This document shows positions 7,227-12,992 of a stretch of DNA of 14,502 bases, piece after piece (position 1 is the stretch's first letter; the number at the start of each line of letters is the position of its first letter). A program made the translations under genes and the position numbers. Below the pieces are notes generated by a model that saw nothing but the letters and a program-made list of their open reading frames with translations, had not been told where the DNA came from and did not search any database. Source of the DNA: an uncultured Clostridia bacterium (GTDB lineage Bacteria > Bacillota > Clostridia > Christensenellales > Aristaeellaceae); the NCBI GenBank assembly GCA_944363005.1, contig CALVTV010000069.1, forward strand, positions 1-14,502, written 5' to 3'.

Positions 7227-7291
7227 TGGGCTGCCGCCCAAACCTGCCTGGGGACATTGTCCCCAGACCCCCTCTTCGCTTCGCGGCGGTT
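7227..7291. repeat. Intergenic hairpin module, right (inverted) copy
   Basis: The reverse complement of this block matches the module at 6897-6968 in order: the 16-bp end (7276-7291) is identical, then hairpin TGGGGAC/GTCCCCA (7249-7255 with 7259-7265), then GGCAGGTTTGGG, then hairpin TGGGC/GCCCA (7227-7231 with 7236-7240). It sits just past the stop of glgA and could act as that gene's terminator. Confidence 0.65.
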
Positions 7292-7315
7292 AGAAGCAAT
7301 TTTATGGAAGCTCGA

Positions 7316-9139
7316 TCATTTACTCGGTGCGAGCAGGTGACGGATCTCAAAGCCCTTGGACAGGTTTCCGCTCAATTTAATCTGTCCGCTCAGGTAGAGC
7401 TTATCCGTCGTCACAATCCCCCGCGCCATATCCAACAGATTATCATACGAACAATCGATGAATGCCTCCGCCTGCGGATGCGACTGGGGCCGCACGTACA
7501 TATTGCCATCCACAAACTCGACGTGCATTGTGCCCTCGGCGCGGCCGCTGATGTGGATCTGGATGATCCGGTGGAAGTTGGCGCGCATGCGCTTGGCGTT
7601 GCGCACCTTGTTCACGCGGTCATTCTCCTCATAGCAGTGCTTGAGCTGGGAGAACGCCTCCTCAAACGGGATTTCCCCGGTGGCAACGGTCTTGCTGCCG
7701 TCCGTGATGTCGTCATACATCTCGTTATACGCGCGCGCGCTCTTATCCCAGGAGAAGTCCTTGGTCATGCAGCGCCGGCGCAGGGTATCGAACATCTTTT
7801 CGTTGCTGAAGTAGAGCTTGACCGCCTCCGACACCGCCAGGTACAGATCCTTCGCGTGGTAATTGGAGAAGGCAAACCCATCGCCCACGCCGTCAAAGTC
7901 CTTATAGGCGCGCACGGAGTCCTTGAGGCCGCCCGTCTCGTGCACGATGGGCACCGTGCCGTAGCGCATGGCCATCATCTGCGACAGGCCGCACGGCTCA
8001 AAGCGCGAGGGCATCAGATACATGTCCGCGCCCGCAAAGACCTTGCTGGCCATCGGCTCGTTATACGCGCTGGAGAAGCCCAGCTGGCCCGGCCAATTCT
8101 CCTTCGCCCAGTTGAAATAGTCGATATACTGCTGGTCGCCCTGGCCGAAGATGATCAGCTGCACGCCCATGTCCATCAGCCCGGGCAGGATCTGCTTGAT
8201 GAGCTCAATGCCCTTTTGCTCGACCAGCCGGGCTACCGACGCCAGCAGCGGCCATTCCGGCTCATCGGACAGGCCGAAGATCTTCTGAATCTCGCTCTTG
8301 CACAGCGCCTTGCCGCTGCAGTCGTCCGCCGTAAAGTGATAGGGGATCATCGGATCATGCGCGGGATCGTAGTGATCCACGTCGATGCCGTTGAGAATGC
8401 CGTAGAGCTTGCCGTCGACGATGTCAACAACGCCCTGCAACCCGTGCGCGTAGTAGGGATAATGCAGCTCGCGCGCATAGGTCGGGGAAACGGTCGAAAC
8501 CGCGTCGGCCATGAGCATGGCGCCCTTCATGAGGTTGATGTCGCGCCGTCCCTGGTATTCATAGCCCAGCCCGCCGTCATACCATCCCTGCGGCAGGGCG
8601 AAGACGTCCGTCAGGCTCGATTCGCCAAACTGCCCCTGATAGGCGATGTTGTGAATCGTGTATACCGTCTTGATCGGCTTGAGGTCGTCGCGCAGCACGG
8701 CGTCGTTTTTGAGGTAGAGAATCGCCAGCGCGGTTTCCCAGTCGTTGCAGTGCAGAATCTGGGGCATGAAGTCGAGGTCGGGCAACAGGTCGATCACCGC
8801 CCGGCAGAAAAACGCGAAGCGCAGCGAATCGTCGCCATAGCCATACAGGCGCGGGCGGTGGAAGAAGTGCTCGTTCTCCACAAACCAAACCGTCACGCCC
8901 GAAAGCTCGCCGCGATACAGGCGGCAGGGCATCACGCGCTCGCCCAGGCGCACCTGGCAGCTCTTTACCAGCGTCAGCTCCTCGCCGTAGCTCTCGCGCG
9001 TGCAGCGGTACAGCGGCACGATGATCGCGATTTCGTCGCCCGCCTTCTTGAGCGCCGGCGGCAGGGAGAAGGCCACGTCCGCCAGGCCGCCGGACTTGCT
9101 GAACGGTGCGCATTCGCTGGTCACAAACAGGATTTTCAT
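7316..9139 (-). CDS. glgA: Glycogen synthase (GT5) with C-terminal SCP2-like domain
   Basis: This is an ADP-glucose-type glycogen synthase, which extends alpha-1,4-glucan chains in the cytoplasm. The catalytic part (1 to about 477) is full length for GlgA and carries KSGGLADV (15-22), YTIHNIAYQG (160-169), ARLVEQKG (303-310), FEPCGLSQMM (380-389) and HETGGL (400-405). The protein is 607 residues, about 120 longer than typical bacterial GlgA. The extra part (about 506-605, bases 7316-7624) resembles the sterol carrier protein 2 fold: acidic strand repeats, AEAFIDCSYDNLLDMARG, then SGQIKLSGNLSKGF and HLL near the end. A charged linker (about 478-505) joins the parts. The frame is continuous with no stop. 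AAAGGGGA lies 8 nt before the ATG and a near-consensus promoter lies at 9244-9272. No other glg gene is adjacent. Confidence 0.92.
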   Translation of the reverse strand: MKILFVTSECAPFSKSGGLADVAFSLPPALKKAGDEIAIIVPLYRCTRESYGEELTLVKSCQVRLGERVMPCRLYRGELSGVTVWFVENEHFFHRPRLYGYGDDSLRFAFFCRAVIDLLPDLDFMPQILHCNDWETALAILYLKNDAVLRDDLKPIKTVYTIHNIAYQGQFGESSLTDVFALPQGWYDGGLGYEYQGRRDINLMKGAMLMADAVSTVSPTYARELHYPYYAHGLQGVVDIVDGKLYGILNGIDVDHYDPAHDPMIPYHFTADDCSGKALCKSEIQKIFGLSDEPEWPLLASVARLVEQKGIELIKQILPGLMDMGVQLIIFGQGDQQYIDYFNWAKENWPGQLGFSSAYNEPMASKVFAGADMYLMPSRFEPCGLSQMMAMRYGTVPIVHETGGLKDSVRAYKDFDGVGDGFAFSNYHAKDLYLAVSEAVKLYFSNEKMFDTLRRRCMTKDFSWDKSARAYNEMYDDITDGSKTVATGEIPFEEAFSQLKHCYEENDRVNKVRNAKRMRANFHRIIQIHISGRAEGTMHVEFVDGNMYVRPQSHPQAEAFIDCSYDNLLDMARGIVTTDKLYLSGQIKLSGNLSKGFEIRHLLAPSK

Positions 9140-9147
9140 CGGGAAGT

Positions 9148-9155
9148 TCCCCTTT
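9148..9155 (-). promoter_or_regulatory. Ribosome binding site of glgA
   Basis: AAAGGGGA on the minus strand lies 8 nt before the ATG, supporting the chosen start. Confidence 0.7.
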
Positions 9156-9243
9156 CACGATGGCTTCGGCTTGCCCGGACGCATGCGCCGCGCGCGCCGC
9201 AATTCATCGGTTTTTCTCTTTTTTTCAAAAAGTCGCTGGTTAT

Positions 9244-9272
9244 ATTTTACAGAGAGAACTTCCGCGTGTCAA
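9244..9272 (-). promoter_or_regulatory. Sigma-A promoter of glgA
   Basis: On the minus strand: TTGACA (9267-9272), a 17-bp spacer, and TAAAAT (9244-9249). It lies in the 184-bp gap after the AraC-family gene, so glgA need not depend on that gene's transcript. Confidence 0.8.
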
Positions 9273-9323
9273 CGATTTATACAAATCCGTGGGGCAAAAA
9301 TTGCCACGTCTGCCCGCCCGGCG

Positions 9324-10538
9324 CTATGCCTGCCGTTCCCGGTACGCGCGCGGGGAAAGGCCCGTTTGCCGCTTGAACAGTTCCCGGAAGTACTTTTCGC
9401 TGGCAAAGCCCGCCTGCCGGGCGATGTCCGAAACGCTCATGGACGTGCCGGCGAGCAGCTCCCCCGCGTAGCGCACCCGAAGCCCCGTCACGTATTCGGA
9501 AAGCGACATGCCCACTTCCGCGTTGAACTGGCTGGACAGCGTGCTCGCGTTGGCATAGACATACTCGGAGAGCTGGGTCAGCGACAGCTCGCGGGTGAAG
9601 TTGCGGTCGATGTAGCTGAGCGCGATGAGGATCGTTGCCGAATAGCGCGGGCGGCCGCCGATCTTTGCAAACGCCTCGCGCAGATGCCCGCGCAGGTAGT
9701 CGCCGTAGGCACCAAGGGTGTAAAACGCGTCGCGGGGCCGGTGCTCAAGGCGCAGGCCATAGACCGTCTCCAGCATCAGCAGCAGATCCTCCACCGCCGT
9801 ATACATCGCCGAAAAGTTGATCATCGAATAGGAAGGCGCCACCAGCTCATCGAGCAGATAGTCCACCTGGCGCAGCGCCTGGGCAAGCGTTCCATCGCAG
9901 ACCAGGTGAATCAACCGGCGAACGTTGCCCAATATGGCCGTCACGTCGCAGGGGCGCGCGGTCTCCTCGCGGAATGATCGCGTGATCACCCGGTCGCGCA
10001 CGCCGAAGAAGATCAGGTCGTTGAGCTCGCGCGCCTGCAAAAACGCGGTATGAATCTGCTCGTAGCCCGCATACGGCCCCACAAACGACGTGGATACATA
10101 CCCCTTGACGTTGTATTCCCGCTCCCCGACGGACTGCATGTACACCTCGTAAAGCCGCTGCGCCATCTGCTCCGGCGCAAGGGCCGGCGCCTTCCCCGGG
10201 CTGAAGAGCACGCCCATCTGCTTGGAGTTGTCCTCCTTGATGAGGAACGGATGCCCGTCGTAGCCGTTTTTGGCAAGCGCCTGCCGCAGCGCGTCGTAGA
10301 CCCGGTAAATGCTGGATACCCCGGCGTAGAACGTATCCGGCGTGAAGGCGCGCGTGAACTTCTTGTGCGTGCCCGTCATCAGAAAATAGAAATTCGCCGG
10401 ATCAAAGTGCAGCTCGATCCGGTTGTTGACCATATAGCTCTCGATGAGCAGTTCCTGTTCGTTGCCAAGGCAGTAGTTGAAAATCAGGTTGTCGCGCACG
10501 TAGTCCGTATCGCGCTTGTCAAGCAGCCGCTTTCCCAT
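9324..10538 (-). CDS. AraC-family transcriptional regulator with long N-terminal sensor region
   Basis: The protein has 404 residues. The C-terminal 100 (about 305-402) form a two-helix-turn-helix AraC DNA-binding domain: SLTQLSEYVYANASTLSSQF, then VSDIARQAGFASEKYFRELF, ending TGLSPRAYR. The region of about 50-180 ends with GPYAGYEQIHTAFLQAREL, which resembles the degenerate GGDEF-like module preceding the helical linker in YesN/PucR-type regulators of Firmicutes. No membrane segment or phospho-acceptor receiver is seen, so it is likely a cytosolic ligand sensor. It is divergent from the Tat flavoprotein (180-bp gap) and upstream of glgA on the same strand. The flavoprotein is the best candidate target. 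GGAGG lies 9 nt before the ATG. Confidence 0.88.
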   Translation of the reverse strand: MGKRLLDKRDTDYVRDNLIFNYCLGNEQELLIESYMVNNRIELHFDPANFYFLMTGTHKKFTRAFTPDTFYAGVSSIYRVYDALRQALAKNGYDGHPFLIKEDNSKQMGVLFSPGKAPALAPEQMAQRLYEVYMQSVGEREYNVKGYVSTSFVGPYAGYEQIHTAFLQARELNDLIFFGVRDRVITRSFREETARPCDVTAILGNVRRLIHLVCDGTLAQALRQVDYLLDELVAPSYSMINFSAMYTAVEDLLLMLETVYGLRLEHRPRDAFYTLGAYGDYLRGHLREAFAKIGGRPRYSATILIALSYIDRNFTRELSLTQLSEYVYANASTLSSQFNAEVGMSLSEYVTGLRVRYAGELLAGTSMSVSDIARQAGFASEKYFRELFKRQTGLSPRAYRERQA

Positions 10539-10547
10539 GCTTCATGT

Positions 10548-10570
10548 CCTCCATTGCGTAAATTATATCA
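10548..10570 (-). promoter_or_regulatory. Extended -10 promoter and ribosome binding site of the AraC-family gene
   Basis: The minus strand reads TGATATAAT (10562-10570), an extended -10 with a perfect TATAAT (10562-10567) but no good -35. GGAGG (10548-10552) follows closely, giving a very short leader. Confidence 0.6.
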
Positions 10571-10590
10571 GATGCGCGAAGCGAAAAAAA

Positions 10591-10628
10591 GCAAAAGTCC
10601 GCAAATTTCGGATATGCAAAGAATTTGG
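10591..10628. promoter_or_regulatory. Possible activator sites in the divergent gap
   Basis: GCAAA recurs at 10591, 10601 and 10616. The last two are extended and similar (GCAAATTTCGG and GCAAAGAATTTGG). Direct repeats between divergent promoters fit AraC-family binding sites, but this is inference only. Confidence 0.3.
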
Positions 10629-10651
10629 TGCTGCCCACATGCGCGCCACCC

Positions 10652-10667
10652 TGTTATACTTATAACA
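10652..10667 (+). promoter_or_regulatory. Palindrome overlapping the flavoprotein -10 box
   Basis: TGTTATA-CT-TATAACA is a perfect 7-bp inverted repeat containing a -10-like TATACT (10655-10660). The -35 position (TGCCCA at 17 bp) is poor, so the promoter probably needs an activator or is blocked by a repressor at the palindrome. A second inverted repeat, ATGCGC-CTGA-GCGCAT, follows at 10670-10685 in the leader. Confidence 0.5.
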
Positions 10668-10718
10668 AGATGCGCCTGAGCGCATGAACCATACGGCAAG
10701 TGGAAAGGATGATCCATC

Positions 10719-12644
10719 ATGAAAAACATTTCCCGTCGTGATTTTCTCAAGGGCGGCGCAGCCGTTGGCGTGCTGGCGGCCATGGGCGGCGTTTCGCTGG
10801 CCGGGGCCGAAGAGAGCTACACCTACGCCGATACCATCAAGTGGGACGCGCAGTATGACGTCGTTGTGCTGGGCATGGGCTTTGCGGGCATGACCGCCGC
10901 GATCACCGCCGCCGATGAGGGCGCGGGCGTGCTGCTGGCGGAGAAGATGAGCGAAGCGCTCGCGGGCGGCAACTCGAAGGTTGCGGGCCAGCTCTTCGCC
11001 TACGGCCACAAGGACCGCGAGGCGACGCAGGCGTACTACGAGGCGCTGTGCGGCGGCCGCGAGGTCGAAGCGGACATGCTGGGCGTGATCGTGGACGGCG
11101 TGACCAACATGTGGGACAAGATCAAGGACAAGTTCTTTGACGGCAACGACGCCGAATTCATGGACTGGACCGGCATGCCCCTCATCGGCGAGATGAGCCC
11201 GGAATACCCCGAGTTCCCCGGCAGCGACAAGATCGCGCTGTGCACCACCCATCAGGGCGTGAGCGACAGCTTCCTTTACAGCTCCGTCAAGGCCAAGCTG
11301 ACCGAGCGCGCTGACAAGATCGACGTCTGGTTCGAGTCCCCGGCCATGGAGCTGATCGCCGATCCGCAGACCAAGACCGTTCTTGGCGTGAAGATCTCCC
11401 GCGGCGGCCAGGAGCGCAACGTGCGCGCGCTGCGCGGCGTGGTCGTGGCGACCGGCGGCTTCGAGTGCGACCGCCGCATGGTGCAGGAATACCTGAACAT
11501 CACCAACTACGCGGCCATCGGTGGCCAGTTCAACACCGGCGACGGCATCAAGATGTGCCAGCGCGTGGGCGCGCAGATGTGGCATATGAACGCCTATGAG
11601 GGCGGTTTCGGCGTCAACAGCTGCGGCTACGCCGTGGAGCCGGGCCAGGCCGCCGCGCAGATCGCGACCCTGACCTACAACGACATGACCACCGGCGCCA
11701 TGGTGATCGTGGGCACCGAGGGCGAGCGCTTCGGCAACGAGTCCGAAATCCCGCGCCATGGCCACCTCTACGAGAACGGCATCTGGGAGAACCCCAAGTA
11801 TCCCAACAAGATCTACATGGTCTTCGACCAGACCCAGCTGGACCTGATGAAGGCGGGCAACCTGCTCAACACCGCCTTTGAGGGCAGCATCCTCTCGGCG
11901 GCAACCGTCGAGGAGCTGGCCGAAAAGACCGGCTGCGTCGCCGAGCGCCTCAAGGAGACAATCGACAACTTCAACGCCTTTGCCGCAAACGGCAAGGACT
12001 ACACCTGCGGCCGCAAAGCGGAATACATGCGCGCGTTTGACGGCAAGATGTATTACGCCATGCCGATGAACGGCCTGATCCTCAACACGCAGGGCGGCCC
12101 CAAGCGCAACGTCAACGCCGAGGTGCTCGACACCGACGGCGCGCCCATCCCGCACCTGTACTCCGCGGGCGAAATGGGCGGCATCACGGCCTGCATGTAC
12201 CAGGGCGGCACGAACATCGCCGAATGCTTCATCTTCGGCGAGATCGCCGGCAAGAACGCCGCCGCGGCCAAGGACGAGCTGCCCGCTTACGCCGCCGCCC
12301 CGAAGGTCGAATCCGCCCCGGCAACCCTGGGCATGGAGACCGACCTGGGCGCCGTCAAGACGTACGAGGCCGGCGAGAACCAGTACATCGGCACCGGCAA
12401 GGGCATGATGGGCGACGTCACCGTCCGCGTGACGATGGACGGCGGCAAGATCGCGACCGTTGAGGTGCTCGAGCAAAACGAGACCGTCGGCATCGGCGAC
12501 AAGGCCATTGCCGAACTGCCCGGCAAGTTCGCCGGCTGCGCCACCGCCGAGGAAATCGACGCTGTGGACAGCGTCTCCGGCGCGACGATCACCTCCGGCG
12601 CGCTGCGCGAAGCCGTCAAGGCCGCGCTCGCCCAGGTCAAGTGA
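10719..12644 (+). CDS. Tat-exported FAD/FMN flavoprotein reductase (fumarate/urocanate reductase superfamily)
   Basis: The protein has 641 residues. A twin-arginine signal, SRRDFLKGGAAVG (5-17), directs folded export. The FAD domain starts VVVLGMGFAGMTAA (48-61) and ends LYSAGEMGGITACMYQGG (480-497), as in flavocytochrome-c-type fumarate reductases. The C-terminal part (about 555-638) is an FMN-binding domain; DSVSGATIT carries the ApbE flavinylation motif, with Thr623 as the probable FMN anchor. No CXXCH haem motif is present. The family reduces fumarate, urocanate, cinnamates or similar acceptors outside the membrane, with FMN relaying electrons. Here the substrate-binding arginine usual before the LGG/QGG segment is replaced by CMYQGG, arguing against fumarate. 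GAAAGGA lies 9 nt before the ATG. No electron-donor partner or apbE is in the window. The gene is monocistronic, and its strong codon bias suggests high expression. Confidence 0.9.
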   Translation: MKNISRRDFLKGGAAVGVLAAMGGVSLAGAEESYTYADTIKWDAQYDVVVLGMGFAGMTAAITAADEGAGVLLAEKMSEALAGGNSKVAGQLFAYGHKDREATQAYYEALCGGREVEADMLGVIVDGVTNMWDKIKDKFFDGNDAEFMDWTGMPLIGEMSPEYPEFPGSDKIALCTTHQGVSDSFLYSSVKAKLTERADKIDVWFESPAMELIADPQTKTVLGVKISRGGQERNVRALRGVVVATGGFECDRRMVQEYLNITNYAAIGGQFNTGDGIKMCQRVGAQMWHMNAYEGGFGVNSCGYAVEPGQAAAQIATLTYNDMTTGAMVIVGTEGERFGNESEIPRHGHLYENGIWENPKYPNKIYMVFDQTQLDLMKAGNLLNTAFEGSILSAATVEELAEKTGCVAERLKETIDNFNAFAANGKDYTCGRKAEYMRAFDGKMYYAMPMNGLILNTQGGPKRNVNAEVLDTDGAPIPHLYSAGEMGGITACMYQGGTNIAECFIFGEIAGKNAAAAKDELPAYAAAPKVESAPATLGMETDLGAVKTYEAGENQYIGTGKGMMGDVTVRVTMDGGKIATVEVLEQNETVGIGDKAIAELPGKFAGCATAEEIDAVDSVSGATITSGALREAVKAALAQVK

Positions 12645-12728
12645 TTGTAAAGTGACCGCCTTCAGGCGATGGAATGCGCATCGGCGCAACTCGCTTTGAG
12701 GAATACCAGTTATACGACAATAATATAG

Positions 12729-12766
12729 AAAGGCCGCTCCCTGCGCCGTGGGGAGCGGCCTTTTTT
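12729..12766 (+). terminator. Rho-independent terminator of the flavoprotein gene
   Basis: The stem AGGCCGCTCCC (12731-12741) pairs with GGGAGCGGCCT (12751-12761), followed by a run of Ts to 12766, with A residues opposite on the upstream side. It lies 85 bp past the stop. Confidence 0.9.
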
Positions 12767-12897
12767 GCGATGCATCGCGCGAGCGCACGCCCTTGCCCGC
12801 TTGCGCGGCCGCTCCATATATTTCATCTATTTTATTTTAATTTTGCGGTGTAATTTTTTATTCTTGAGTGAATATTTTCAATTTTATCGGTTATATA
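12767..12897. other. AT-rich non-coding upstream region
   Basis: After a short GC-rich stretch the DNA turns strongly AT-rich (about 12818-12897), just upstream of the promoter at 12898-12926. I see no gene here. The block may act as an UP element or regulatory region. Confidence 0.5.
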
Positions 12898-12926
12898 TTG
12901 AAATAATTGCCAGTGCGTAGTATACT
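12898..12926 (+). promoter_or_regulatory. Sigma-A promoter of the right-end esterase gene
   Basis: TTGAAA (12898-12903), a 17-bp spacer, and TATACT (12921-12926), below an AT-rich upstream block. The predicted leader is about 60 nt, and AAAGGAAGG (12976-12984) lies 8 nt before the ATG. Confidence 0.75.
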
Positions 12927-12992
12927 AGTATTAACAAACGAGGGCCGGACTGTGCCTTCGTCACCCCTCTACCAGAAAGGAAGGTAACCCAC

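Noticed and set aside
6885..7315. A CRISPR array or tRNA in the repeat-rich gap
   Set aside because: The repeats are inverted and few, without regular spacers, and no cloverleaf with a TTCGA-type T arm was found.
7226..9376. Long open frame antisense to glgA, and similar long antisense frames at 5481-6806, 10563-12788 and 12969-14294
   Set aside because: They are mirror images of strongly coding genes in GC-rich DNA, lack ribosome binding sites, and encode low-complexity His/Arg/Ala-rich sequence. The sense frames carry clear family motifs.
10719..12644. Flavocytochrome c (haem-containing fumarate reductase)
   Set aside because: No CXXCH motif occurs. The accessory domain is an FMN-binding type with SGAT.
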